45,280 nt of DNA from a virus, in the IMG/VR virus record IMGVR_UViG_3300032144_000022, positions 1-45,280 of that record; one strand, 5' to 3'. Made by a program: the position numbers and the translations under genes. Below are positions 1 to 6,551 of the stretch, one piece after another. How positions within the stretch are numbered: the stretch's first letter is position 1; the number at the start of each line of letters is the position of its first letter. The notes below the pieces were generated by a model. That model did no database searches, was not told the DNA's origin, and was given only the letters and a program-made list of their open reading frames with translations.

Positions 1-1
1 C

Positions 2-124
2 TCGCTGATACTGCCGCACGACGAAGTGCCGGCGCTTAACCCGAATGTTCCTGGAGCGTGTGCCGGCGTGCTGCCGAGCATCGAAGGCGGGCACTACTTC
101 CGCAAGGAGCTACCAGCCTTGTAG
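2..124 (+). CDS. C-terminal end of an unknown protein (partial)
   Basis: An open frame enters from the left edge and runs 40 codons to a TAG at 122-124, with the codon style of the other phage genes. The peptide (SLILPHDEV at the edge, HYFRKELPAL at the end) matches no family I know. It converges with the membrane protein gene on the other strand, and the two 3' ends overlap by 15 bases. The start lies outside the window. Confidence 0.5.
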   Translation, partial: SLILPHDEVPALNPNVPGACAGVLPSIEGGHYFRKELPAL

Positions 125-346
125 CTCTTCGGCTGTAGGCGCCGCACGCTGGCCAGCTTCCGTAGTGGGCTGCGCGACAGCTTGCGGGCTAGCGGAAGCA
201 GCCGGCATGCACAGTTCGATTATCAAGCCTACGGCTGGACTAAGAATCAGTGACCACGCAAGCGCCCAGCCAAAGCTATGCCCGCGAGCACGAGCAAGCG
301 CTGCAACACAGACGGCGAACATTAGCCAAAGCACAATGATAGCCAT
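110..346 (-). CDS. Small two-helix membrane protein
   Basis: 78 aa. Two hydrophobic stretches (about residues 2-18 and 26-46) predict two membrane helices, followed by a short Ala/Pro/Gln-rich soluble tail. The start at 346 is chosen because GAGGAA lies about 8 bases upstream on this strand; the longer frame from 388 has no such site. The gene is divergent from the AlpA-like gene at 387, so the 40 bases between them must hold control signals for one or both. It is one of only two - strand genes, so it could be a lysogeny-expressed gene, but no function can be assigned. Confidence 0.6.
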   Translation of the reverse strand: MAIIVLWLMFAVCVAALARARGHSFGWALAWSLILSPAVGLIIELCMPAASASPQAVAQPTTEAGQRAAPTAEELQGW

Positions 347-386
347 TGCATTTATTCCTCTGCCCGTGAACGGCGAACCGTAGCAC

Positions 387-842
387 ATGCGCGTACTAAC
401 GATACGGGAAGTCTGTCACAAGACCGGCCTTAGCCGGCCTACCGTCTACCGCATGGAGCAGCGCGGCGACTTTCCAAAGCACATCAAGGTGGGCGCTCGC
501 CGCTCTGGCTGGCCGGAAGCTGCCGTAAACGAGTGGCTGGCGGCCCGCGGCGTGCCCACTACGGACAGCCTGCCGCCAGAAGCCATGCCGTGGTTCCCTA
601 GCGCGTTTCTCGGCAGCACCAGGGGCTGGCCCTGCTGCGCTCGCCTGCTTTACCGCGAGCTGCTAGAAGCGCAGTGGACCATGGGCAGCCTGCCCGACGA
701 CGAGCCCGAGCTAATCCGTGTGGCCAATGTCGGCGAAGACTGCTTCCGCCGTGGCTGGCCGTACGTGAAGCGAAAATTCCGCCCTGGACGCGATGGCCGA
801 TTGCGCAATGCACGGCTAGAACAGCACCGCGCCAAGCCCTAA
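387..842 (+). CDS. AlpA/MerR-like HTH regulator, possible excisionase
   Basis: 151 aa. Residues 4-54 form the winged-helix pattern of AlpA-type phage regulators: LTIREVCHKTGLSRPTVYR, then a basic HIKVGARRSGWPEAAVNEWLAAR segment. AlpA proteins are usually 60-80 aa; this one carries about 95 extra C-terminal residues of unknown role. AlpA-like proteins activate integrase or act as excisionases. That fits here, because the gene ends 300 bases before the integrase unit and faces a block of short phased repeats that could be its binding sites. The role is inferred from family and position. Confidence 0.75.
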   Translation: MRVLTIREVCHKTGLSRPTVYRMEQRGDFPKHIKVGARRSGWPEAAVNEWLAARGVPTTDSLPPEAMPWFPSAFLGSTRGWPCCARLLYRELLEAQWTMGSLPDDEPELIRVANVGEDCFRRGWPYVKRKFRPGRDGRLRNARLEQHRAKP

Positions 843-870
843 AGTGTGACGTATCCGTCACTTCTGTGAC

Positions 871-1108
871 CGGGTAACTTACCGGGTAGGTTTTCCGGCC
901 CTTTTCCGATTCCCTAGCGCCTACGCGCACTTACGTGCGGGTAGCCTAAGCCATTTCATTATGGGAGCGCCGGCTCATGGCGTCTCACTGCAGCGCATTA
1001 TTCCGCCAAGTGTTTGTAAACCTTAGCTAGTTGGGATCACAGCGGCTCACGTAGTCTCAGAGCGGCGCGCTTGACGCCGGGTAGGTTAACGGGTAGCTTT
1101 GCGGGTAG
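871..1108 (+). repeat. Six CGGGTAR direct repeats in 12-bp phase
   Basis: Copies of CGGGTAG (first copy CGGGTAA) begin at 871, 883, 938, 1078, 1090 and 1102. Within the two groups the spacing is exactly 12 bases (871/883 and 1078/1090/1102). Short direct repeats at near-helical spacing on both sides of a spacer resemble integrase arm-type or excisionase sites. Confidence 0.6.
1071..1099 (+). promoter_or_regulatory. Predicted promoter for the integrase unit with operator half-site in its spacer
   Basis: TTGACG at 1071-1076 and a weak TAGCTT at 1094-1099 are 17 bases apart. The operator half-site GTTAAC at 1085-1090 lies in the spacer, 14 bases after the start of the -35 box. The promoter at 5563-5591 has the same geometry, which supports this otherwise weak call. 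Confidence 0.45.
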
Positions 1109-1109
1109 A

Positions 1110-1125
1110 GATTAACTCGTTAACC
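1110..1125. promoter_or_regulatory. 16-bp palindromic operator, copy 1
   Basis: GATTAACTCGTTAACC matches the window-wide consensus GGTTAACNSGTTAACC except at the second base. It sits 16 bases before the start of the 59-aa gene, where a bound protein could block transcription into integrase. Confidence 0.65.
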
Positions 1126-1141
1126 CGAAGGCACTAAACCT

Positions 1142-1321
1142 ATGTCCAAGCAAATACCGGAACTAGAAGAGCGCTGCGGCTCGTGGGTCTGCACGTCGCC
1201 TGCTGGTGAAGTCCGGGAGTTCTTCGAGCGTGCGAACGCTGAGAAGGCAGCAGCCAGCGGCTGGCGAGTCGAGACGGCGGCCACTTACCTGGCGCGAATC
1301 AATCGGGAGCTGCGCGCATGA
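1142..1321 (+). CDS. Small protein encoded just before integrase
   Basis: 59 aa, starting MSKQIPELEER and ending NRELRA. Its TGA overlaps the integrase ATG (ATGA at 1318-1321), so the two are translationally coupled. Small hydrophilic proteins in this position occur before integrases in other phages. They are sometimes excisionase-like, but no HTH is obvious here. The operator copy just upstream suggests regulation together with integrase. Confidence 0.65.
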   Translation: MSKQIPELEERCGSWVCTSPAGEVREFFERANAEKAAASGWRVETAATYLARINRELRA

Positions 1322-2538
1322 AGCTGTCAGAAGCCAAAATCAAAGCCGCCAAGCCGGCCGAGCGCGAGTACAAGCTGGCCGACGGTCACGGGCTTACGCT
1401 CATAGTCATGCCGCACGGCTCGAAGCTCTGGCGGTATCGAGACTACCGCAACGGCAAAGAGACCATGCTTAGCTTGGGCGCCTATCCTGTCGTCACGCTG
1501 GCCGCCGCTCGCGACCGCGTGCTGGAGCTGCGCCGGCAGAAGCATGCCGCTACAAATGGCGCGGCTATCATGCTGCCCGCGCCGGCCATGCCCGCGCAAG
1601 AGCTGGAGCGCTCGGCGCACGCTGCCGAGCTTGCGACGCGCACAGCCGGGCCGACGTTCAAGGCGTTCGCGCAAGACTGGCTCGACGGCTACGCGAAGAA
1701 GCAGAGCATTAGCGACGCATTCCGCGCCGAGCAGCAGCGCTATATAAACCACTTCGCCCGCGAGCTAGGCGAAGGCACGCTGCTTGCCAGTCTCACGGCA
1801 CCAGTGCTCTACAAGGCTGCTGTAAAGATCGCAGAAGAGCGCGGCGACAACGCCGCATCGCGCGCCGTGCGCACGCTGCAGTACGTTACTGGCGAAGCTG
1901 TCTTGCAAGGCGTCATAGCTGCCGATCCGGCCGCCGCAATCAAGCTATCTGCACCAAAGGCTAAGGCGCGTACGGCGATCACTGACCCCACGGAGTTAGG
2001 CACGCTGCTGCGAACCATAGACACGTCAGAGAAGCTGCTGCCCGCGTACAAGCTCGGGCTGCGGTTACTGTCAATCGTCTACACGCGGCCGTCGGAGCTG
2101 CGCCTAGCTAAGTGGTCCGAGTTCGACTTGGACGCCAAAGAGCCGCAGTGGATTATCCCTGCCGAGCGCATGAAGCTGCGCCGCGAGCACGTAGTGCCGC
2201 TGCCCAAGCAGGCAGTGGCGATCCTGCGCGAGCTGCACAAGCTCACGGGGCACACGGGCACGGTGCTTACGCTCAACGGCGGCAAGCCGCTTGCTGCTGG
2301 CGCCTTCCGCAAAGCGCTTGCGCAGATAGGCTACAAAGGCAAGCTGGACCCGCACGGCTTCCGTGCCACGGCCAGCACGCTACTGGCCGAGCATGGGCAC
2401 GACGAGACGGTAATAGAGCTGTCCCTGGCGCACGCCATACCTGGCGTTAAGGGCATCTATAACCGCTCGCACAAGCTGCCGCAGCGCCGCAAGCTCGCGC
2501 AGGCTTGGGCCGACTACTTGGACAAGCTGGCAGGCTAG
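1318..2538 (+). CDS. int: P4-type tyrosine integrase
   Basis: 406 aa, normal length for the P4 integrase group. The N-terminal 80 residues look like the DUF4102 arm-binding domain, followed by a core-binding region and a C-terminal catalytic domain. Visible catalytic residues are Arg257 (YTRPSELRLAKW), His346 and Arg349 (PHGFRATASTLL), His372 and the nucleophile Tyr381 (GIYNRS). It should integrate the phage by site-specific recombination, usually in a tRNA or similar host gene. The full set of active-site residues suggests a working enzyme. It is coupled to the 59-aa gene by an ATGA overlap. Confidence 0.95.
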   Translation: MKLSEAKIKAAKPAEREYKLADGHGLTLIVMPHGSKLWRYRDYRNGKETMLSLGAYPVVTLAAARDRVLELRRQKHAATNGAAIMLPAPAMPAQELERSAHAAELATRTAGPTFKAFAQDWLDGYAKKQSISDAFRAEQQRYINHFARELGEGTLLASLTAPVLYKAAVKIAEERGDNAASRAVRTLQYVTGEAVLQGVIAADPAAAIKLSAPKAKARTAITDPTELGTLLRTIDTSEKLLPAYKLGLRLLSIVYTRPSELRLAKWSEFDLDAKEPQWIIPAERMKLRREHVVPLPKQAVAILRELHKLTGHTGTVLTLNGGKPLAAGAFRKALAQIGYKGKLDPHGFRATASTLLAEHGHDETVIELSLAHAIPGVKGIYNRSHKLPQRRKLAQAWADYLDKLAG

Positions 2539-2545
2539 CCATTAT

Positions 2546-2561
2546 GGTTAACTCGTTAACT
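2546..2561. promoter_or_regulatory. 16-bp palindromic operator, copy 2
   Basis: GGTTAACTCGTTAACT, one mismatch to the consensus at its last base. It ends exactly where the CRP-type site begins and lies 8 bases after the integrase stop. Confidence 0.75.
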
Positions 2562-2577
2562 TGTGACGCAGCTCACA
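2562..2577. promoter_or_regulatory. Perfect CRP-type site (TGTGA-N6-TCACA)
   Basis: TGTGACGCAGCTCACA is an exact TGTGA-N6-TCACA palindrome, the consensus of CRP/FNR-family activators. Its centre is 41.5 bases before the transcription start predicted from the -10 box at 2599, the position typical of class II CRP activation. It fills exactly the 16 bases between two phage operators. Confidence 0.6.
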
Positions 2578-2593
2578 GGTTAACCCGTTAACC
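2578..2593. promoter_or_regulatory. 16-bp palindromic operator, copy 3
   Basis: GGTTAACCCGTTAACC, both half-sites perfect. Symmetry extends two bases each way (CAGGTTAAC and GTTAACCTG). It covers the normal -35 position of the promoter whose -10 box is CATACT at 2599-2604, so binding here should exclude RNA polymerase. Confidence 0.8.
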
Positions 2594-2598
2594 TGTGG

Positions 2599-2604
2599 CA
2601 TACT
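2599..2604 (+). promoter_or_regulatory. -10 box of the predicted early promoter; near-leaderless transcript
   Basis: CATACT lies 5 bases after operator copy 3. The predicted start is about 2611, with the ATG of the next gene at 2612, and there is no ribosome-binding site, so the first gene would be read from a leaderless mRNA. The same spacing (operator, 5 bases, -10 box) recurs at 8024-8050. There is no good -35 box, which fits dependence on an activator. Confidence 0.5.
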
Positions 2605-2611
2605 GTGCCCC

Positions 2612-2773
2612 ATGAACCGCCAAGACATTATCTGCAACGTGTTCGCCTTCGGCCAGCTCCAGGCTGTGCTCGGGCTCGAAGTCGCGCTGGCGCTCTTCGC
2701 GCTCGGCGGCTTCGTCGCATACACGCGGTACTTGCTGCGCACTGGCTACCAGGCTAACCCGCTGCTCGGCTAA
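2612..2773 (+). CDS. Small membrane protein, first early gene
   Basis: 53 aa, starting MNRQDIICNVFAFGQ. Residues about 17-38 form one hydrophobic helix, followed by a basic/aromatic turn. There is no Shine-Dalgarno sequence; the ATG coincides with the predicted transcription start, so leaderless translation is likely. It is the first gene behind the operator/CRP-site array and so is probably made early or during lysogeny. Function unknown. Confidence 0.55.
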   Translation: MNRQDIICNVFAFGQLQAVLGLEVALALFALGGFVAYTRYLLRTGYQANPLLG

Positions 2774-2791
2774 CTAAAGGGAGTCCACGCA

Positions 2792-3073
2792 ATGCTTACC
2801 ATCCACTGCACTGCCGAAGCCATCGAGCTTAACGACATGGACGGCGCCATGCGCCGCGCTGGCGTGGACTTCTCGGCGCTGCCGCTTACGAGCAGCTGGC
2901 AGCACGTCACGGCGCAGCGCCAAGCGCGGCTAGTGGGCGGCTGTCTCGAAGTCGCGGAGCGCTCGCCGACGCTGTACCCGATCAGCGGTGCGCGCGAGAT
3001 TCGCTACCCGCTCCGTAATCCGGCCGCGCCGAAGTCGCACGAGCAGCTGCTGCGCTCGCTTCTCAACGGCTAA
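2792..3073 (+). CDS. Hypothetical early protein
   Basis: 93 aa, soluble, no recognisable domain. The start is supported by AAGGGAG 8 bases upstream. It is the second gene of the early + strand series and is followed after 16 bases by another unknown gene. Codon use matches its neighbours. Confidence 0.65.
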   Translation: MLTIHCTAEAIELNDMDGAMRRAGVDFSALPLTSSWQHVTAQRQARLVGGCLEVAERSPTLYPISGAREIRYPLRNPAAPKSHEQLLRSLLNG

Positions 3074-3089
3074 CCAAGGAGCCACTGCA

Positions 3090-3368
3090 ATGAAGCCCGG
3101 AACAATCCTACGCAACGGCGCTACGGCGCTCGCCTACGACTTCGACGTGGTGCTGGCGAAGACGGCTAGCGACGTGGACGAGTACGCCACGTGGCTGGTG
3201 GACCGTAACGGCGTCACTGCGTCGGGCCGCTACTTCTCGGCAGACGAGCACGGCAGCAACGCGGAAGCGCTGCTGGCCGCAGCGGAAGACTTCGCTAGCC
3301 GCGCAGCAATCGAGCGCGGGCGCGATCAGACGCGCGCACAGCCTAACCACTACTACGGGAGACACTGA
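3090..3368 (+). CDS. Hypothetical early protein
   Basis: 92 aa, starting MKPGTILRNGATAL. AAGGAG 8 bases upstream fixes this start against a longer frame that would overlap the previous gene. The middle alternates short hydrophobic and charged segments and no family is recognised. It ends one base before the next gene. Confidence 0.65.
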   Translation: MKPGTILRNGATALAYDFDVVLAKTASDVDEYATWLVDRNGVTASGRYFSADEHGSNAEALLAAAEDFASRAAIERGRDQTRAQPNHYYGRH

Positions 3369-3369
3369 C

Positions 3370-3831
3370 ATGGCAGCCTCACTTCGTATCAAGGTCTACA
3401 CGCAGAGCAACGTCTACGTGGCGGCCTGCCGGCACCCGGAAGAAGCCGCCTGCCTCGCAGCGATGCTTGGCGACGGCGCCACGCTCCGCGACGGGCACGC
3501 CAAGCGCGACACGTTCTGGACGGAAGGGCCGGCGACGCGTGCCGGCGACAGCTACGACCGCGTAGCGGACGCGCTGCAGACGCACCGCGACCAGGTAGCC
3601 GCTAAGCTCGTGGCTAAGGCCGCAGCAAGCAGCACGCGAGTGCTGGAGACAGTGGCCGAGCGCATGCACGAGAAGGCGCAAGAGAAGAAGCTGCGCGAAG
3701 TAGTCGAGCACGTGCGCGAGCAGCTGGCCGACGGCAGCTCGCTGGACGGCGCGCTGGAGCACTCCGCGGCGCTGTACGAGCTGGACCTGGACGCCGTGCG
3801 CCACGAGTGGAGCCTGCACAATGGCAGCTAA
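3370..3831 (+). CDS. Hypothetical early protein with helical C-terminal half
   Basis: 153 aa. Residues about 70-125 are rich in Ala, Glu, Lys and Arg and look like a long amphipathic helix or coiled coil (RVLETVAERMHEKAQEKK). A GGGAG site precedes the start. The last 11 bases overlap the cysteine-peptidase-like gene, so the two are probably translated together and might work together. Function unknown. Confidence 0.65.
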   Translation: MAASLRIKVYTQSNVYVAACRHPEEAACLAAMLGDGATLRDGHAKRDTFWTEGPATRAGDSYDRVADALQTHRDQVAAKLVAKAAASSTRVLETVAERMHEKAQEKKLREVVEHVREQLADGSSLDGALEHSAALYELDLDAVRHEWSLHNGS

Positions 3832-4258
3832 CGGCTACTGCGGACCGTTTGCGCTGGCGTACGTGCTGCGCGTGTCCACTGGCGACGCGGCGGCGATCCT
3901 GCGCAAGCTCACAGGTAAGCGCGCAATCATTGGCGTGACCGTGGCGCAAATGCACGGCGCGCTGCAGGACCACTGCAAGCGTGTGCTGGCGTGGCCGCAA
4001 GGCAAGGCGAAGTGGCCCAGCCAGCTGCCGCCTAGCTACTTCAATGCGCACACGTTCGGCGCAGCGCAGCCGACAGTGCGCGAGTTCTGGGAAGCGTTCG
4101 GCGGACCGGACCGTGTGTACGTGCTCGACGTGCCGGGCCACTATATGGTGCTAGACGGCGACAGGCTATACGATAACAACGGCACCGCGCTGGCGAGCGA
4201 GCACTACAAGAACCGCTGCCACGTGCGCATCGCGTGGCACTGTGCGAGGGCCAAGTAA
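3821..4258 (+). CDS. Cysteine-peptidase-like protein (papain/C39-like fold)
   Basis: 145 aa. The N-terminus NGYCGPFALAYVL has the helix-starting Cys (Cys7) seen in papain-like and C39-type enzymes. His107 in PGHYMVLDG and Asp118/Asn119 in RLYDNNG complete a Cys-His-Asp/Asn triad in the right order. It may cleave a peptide or isopeptide bond, or be a transglutaminase-like relative. No signal peptide is visible, so it probably acts in the cytoplasm. The early position suggests a target in host takeover, or release of a phage protein. The triad is seen; activity and target are inferred. Confidence 0.55.
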   Translation: MAANGYCGPFALAYVLRVSTGDAAAILRKLTGKRAIIGVTVAQMHGALQDHCKRVLAWPQGKAKWPSQLPPSYFNAHTFGAAQPTVREFWEAFGGPDRVYVLDVPGHYMVLDGDRLYDNNGTALASEHYKNRCHVRIAWHCARAK

Positions 4259-4401
4259 TGAGCGACGAAGTAAAGCGTAAACGTATTAACTGGCTTTGCT
4301 TGCTGTGGGTCCACGCGTGGCAGTGCATCTTCATAGCCGACAGCGGCAGCCCGGCAGTGTTCAAGTGCTCGCGTTGCGGAGCGCAGGACGTGGAGCCATG
4401 A
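4258..4401 (+). CDS. Small protein with one CxxC knuckle
   Basis: 47 aa. It starts in a TAATG overlap with the upstream gene and ends in an ATGA overlap with the next. A Trp/Cys-rich N-terminal half precedes FKCSRCGAQDV near the end, a single zinc-knuckle-like CxxC. With only one pair, any metal site would need the Cys/His residues near residues 14-23 or a partner protein. Confidence 0.6.
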   Translation: MSDEVKRKRINWLCLLWVHAWQCIFIADSGSPAVFKCSRCGAQDVEP

Positions 4402-4805
4402 GTAACGAAGCAGTGAAGCGCTACGCGTGCACCAGCTACGAGTGCCACGGCGAAGCCGACAAGCCCGGCGTGTGCCCGGAGTGCAAAGTGCAGCAGCTCG
4501 CCGAGCGCGTGCACGAAGTCTGGCTGCCGAAAACGTTCTGGCTAGACCACGCCGAGCGAGCGCTGCCTGCCGGCGACGTGGTGAAGTGGGCAGGGAACCG
4601 CGGGCTAATCAAGTGCAGCGAGTCCGAGCTGGCCGAGATTGCGAGCGACGCCGATCACTACGCGCACGAGTTCGGACCGGATGCCGACGGGCTCGAAGGT
4701 ATCAAGCGCAGCGCTAAGGCGACGCAGCGCGCAATCAAGCGCTACCTAGAGCGGCGCGCAGAGCTGCAAGCAATCAAAGCGCGGGCTGCGCAGTGGCCAG
4801 CATGA
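4398..4805 (+). CDS. Hypothetical protein with N-terminal zinc-ribbon-like motif
   Basis: 135 aa. Cys11, Cys16, Cys26 and Cys29 (CTSYEC and CPEC) could form a zinc ribbon. The rest is charged and helical, with a basic helix near the C-terminus (AIKRYLERRAEL). This could bind nucleic acid or a protein partner. The start is set by the ATGA overlap with the 47-aa gene; a longer upstream frame would overlap it fully. Confidence 0.6.
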   Translation: MSNEAVKRYACTSYECHGEADKPGVCPECKVQQLAERVHEVWLPKTFWLDHAERALPAGDVVKWAGNRGLIKCSESELAEIASDADHYAHEFGPDADGLEGIKRSAKATQRAIKRYLERRAELQAIKARAAQWPA

Positions 4806-5002
4806 CGCAGCCAACAAAGCAGCGGGTAATGCAGCGCCTTAGCGACGAGCTGGCCGAGCTGGTTAGCCGGCAGCCGAACCTGTCACACCAGGAAGTACTG
4901 CACGGGCTCGCGCTGTTAGTAGAGCTGCACGTTATCGCAGGCACGAGCCAGCGCCAGGAAGAGCCGCGCGGCTTGCTGCTGCTTCCAAATCGGCGCACTT
5001 AG
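4802..5002 (+). CDS. Small hypothetical protein
   Basis: 66 aa, starting MTQPTKQRVMQRL, coupled to the previous gene by an ATGA overlap. Residues about 8-50 look helical. It ends the run of coupled early genes and is followed by 130 bases with no clear gene. Confidence 0.55.
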   Translation: MTQPTKQRVMQRLSDELAELVSRQPNLSHQEVLHGLALLVELHVIAGTSQRQEEPRGLLLLPNRRT

Positions 5003-5132
5003 TCTGCGCATTTTGGTAAGAAACCTGAAGCCGTGACGCATTCGTGCGTCCGCGGGTATCCTACTGCGTGTGCACATTGCCACGTGACACGAGTCGCAGA
5101 CTTATTGCAGACTGCAAGTAAATTTCCAAACC

Positions 5133-5507
5133 ATGGACCGCACCAAACTTGTAGAGCTGGAGCTGCACTGCTGCTGCGAGCCAGGAAAGCTATTAGGCTA
5201 TCTGAAGGTGCCGGAAGCTGCGGCCATTCTCGGCAACACCATTACGCTGCTAGTGAACGAGTCCGCCAGCATCGTGCAGCTGTGCGTCGAGCTGGTTACG
5301 GACATGCGGGAGCACCGCGACTACGCACGCGACCTGGTGCGCATGGGACTGGACGGCGACGCCGAAGCTAGCGCCATGTTCCTGCAGCTGTACAAGCAAG
5401 GCACGCGGCTTGCGCTCCGATTCGCTCACGGCGACTGCGGCGAGGCGGCAGACGCGGACGCCGAGCTGGAACGCTTGCGCACTTTCCGCGGCTTCCGCCC
5501 CGCGTAA
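5133..5507 (+). CDS. Hypothetical protein with Cys-rich N-terminus
   Basis: 124 aa. The N-terminus has three adjacent Cys (HCCCEPGK), followed by helical segments and an acidic stretch near residues 105-115. No ribosome-binding site is evident before the ATG. The 130 bases upstream contain no gene and probably a promoter, but I cannot place it. The LKVPEAAAILGN segment vaguely resembles the first helix of an HTH but is not enough for a call. Confidence 0.55.
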   Translation: MDRTKLVELELHCCCEPGKLLGYLKVPEAAAILGNTITLLVNESASIVQLCVELVTDMREHRDYARDLVRMGLDGDAEASAMFLQLYKQGTRLALRFAHGDCGEAADADAELERLRTFRGFRPA

Positions 5508-5541
5508 TTCTGTAATAAAGCCAGCGCCCGCGCGGGCCAAT

Positions 5542-5557
5542 GGTTAACGCGTTAACC
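5542..5557. promoter_or_regulatory. 16-bp palindromic operator, copy 4
   Basis: GGTTAACGCGTTAACC is a perfect palindrome, and symmetry continues one base on each side (5541-5558). It ends 5 bases before the TTGACA box of the promoter at 5563, so with the half-site in that promoter's spacer it brackets the -35 box. Confidence 0.8.
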
Positions 5558-5562
5558 AGCGC

Positions 5563-5591
5563 TTGACAGCGCGTCCGTTAACCCGGATAGT
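5563..5591 (+). promoter_or_regulatory. Strong sigma70-type promoter with operator half-site in its spacer
   Basis: TTGACA (5563-5568), 17-base spacer, GATAGT (5586-5591): the best promoter in the window. GTTAAC at 5577-5582 lies inside the spacer. The predicted start is near 5598 and it reads towards the 31-aa gene, against the - strand gene at 5786-6442. Confidence 0.7.
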
Positions 5592-5666
5592 TCGCAGCAC
5601 TAACCAAATGCGTGCGCGGCGACAATATCGGCCGCCGTGACGCGCAAAGCAAAGGAGTGCAGCACC

Positions 5667-5762
5667 ATGTCCGCGCATGATGTGCTTTCGCTTACGGTAG
5701 GCGCCGAGCTTCTACTGCTCGGCTATGGATTCATGCTTAATGCGTGGCGCAGCCGTCGCTAG
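5667..5762 (+). CDS. Tiny single-helix membrane protein
   Basis: 31 aa. Residues 5-24 (DVLSLTVGAELLLLGYGFML) form one membrane helix with a basic C-terminus (WRSRR). AAAGGAG 9 bases upstream is a strong ribosome-binding site. It is the first gene after the window's best promoter, which is bracketed by operator elements, so it should be well expressed when repression is lifted. Phage peptides of this type include signalling, membrane-stress or superinfection-related proteins; none can be chosen here. Confidence 0.55.
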   Translation: MSAHDVLSLTVGAELLLLGYGFMLNAWRSRR

Positions 5763-5785
5763 GGACCAGCTGCGCCATGCCGTCG

Positions 5786-6442
5786 CTACTTGTCCGAGAG
5801 AATGCTGGACAGCTCTTCAGCGAAGCGCTGCAGAAGCTCTTCGACACGCTGCACGTTCTTGCCGCGCTTCACGCGCTCTGCGTCGCGCGTAATCGCCGCG
5901 AGCGGTGCAACGAACGAGTGGTACACGCCAGTGCCCGCGAAGACTGCCTGCAAGTCGGCCGGACTCAAAGTGCCGTCGGACAGGTGGCCAATGGCCGGCA
6001 CCTTAGCTGGCGGCAGCAGCTGCGCTTGCACCTTATCCAGCACAGCCTTGCGGTATTCGTACTCGCTGCGGTAGTCGAGCACGTTAACGCCCATCTTCAT
6101 GCCGCGAAGAATGTTCGACTTTTGTACAGCCCAGCTCTTAAGGCCGCGCTCTGGGTCTTTCAGGTTCGTAATCTCGTGCGCTTGCTTCAAGCGCTCTTCG
6201 GCCAGCTCGGTAGCGAGCCGGTACTGGCCAATCTGTACGCCACGATTCTTCGACAGCTTCGCGGCCATGTGCGCCAGGTTCATAAGCCGCTCGCTGCTCT
6301 TGTCCGCCGCTGCGTGCAGCTCTTCCTCTTTCGCACGGAGCCCGCCTGGCCCGTGGTAGTCGTCGTACATAGCCTTAATGGCTTTCCACGCAGCAGCCTT
6401 AAGAGCTGGGTCTATGTCGTCTGCGGTTAGCTGCTTCGACAC
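5786..6442 (-). CDS. Hypothetical helical protein, antisense to the rest of the early region
   Basis: 218 aa with a GTG start, supported by TGGAGG about 8 bases upstream. It is mostly charged and helical (residues about 30-95 and 185-215), with a central hydrophobic or Gly/Pro-containing part. No HTH, membrane helix or catalytic motif is visible. It is divergent from the DUF1376-like gene and convergent with the strong promoter at 5563. This is where a lysogeny regulator might sit, but the sequence itself does not show one. Confidence 0.7.
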   Translation of the reverse strand: MSKQLTADDIDPALKAAAWKAIKAMYDDYHGPGGLRAKEEELHAAADKSSERLMNLAHMAAKLSKNRGVQIGQYRLATELAEERLKQAHEITNLKDPERGLKSWAVQKSNILRGMKMGVNVLDYRSEYEYRKAVLDKVQAQLLPPAKVPAIGHLSDGTLSPADLQAVFAGTGVYHSFVAPLAAITRDAERVKRGKNVQRVEELLQRFAEELSSILSDK

Positions 6443-6551
6443 AAAGGAACCTCCAGTAAATGGTTATTGTTAAGAAGTCCGTTTACACGCGCGCGAAGTC
6501 TACGCACTTCCGCGGCTCGCCGCTAGACCCGTTCCACATATCTGCATAAAA

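Larger units (their letters stand above)
843..1141. promoter_or_regulatory. Control region before the integrase; candidate attP arm-site region
   Basis: This 299-base gap holds no convincing gene. It contains a hairpin-like inverted repeat GTGACG-TATC-CGTCAC (846-861), six CGGGTAR repeats, a TTGACG promoter box with an operator half-site, and one full 16-bp operator. Position between an AlpA-like gene and integrase, together with phased direct repeats, is typical of phage attachment or arm-binding regions. No tRNA 3' end or obvious core site is visible, so the exact attP is not called. Confidence 0.5.

Noticed and set aside
895-940. tRNA 3' end / attB-like core (GATTCCC context)
   Set aside because: No acceptor pairing, no full T-arm and no CCA-end context could be found.
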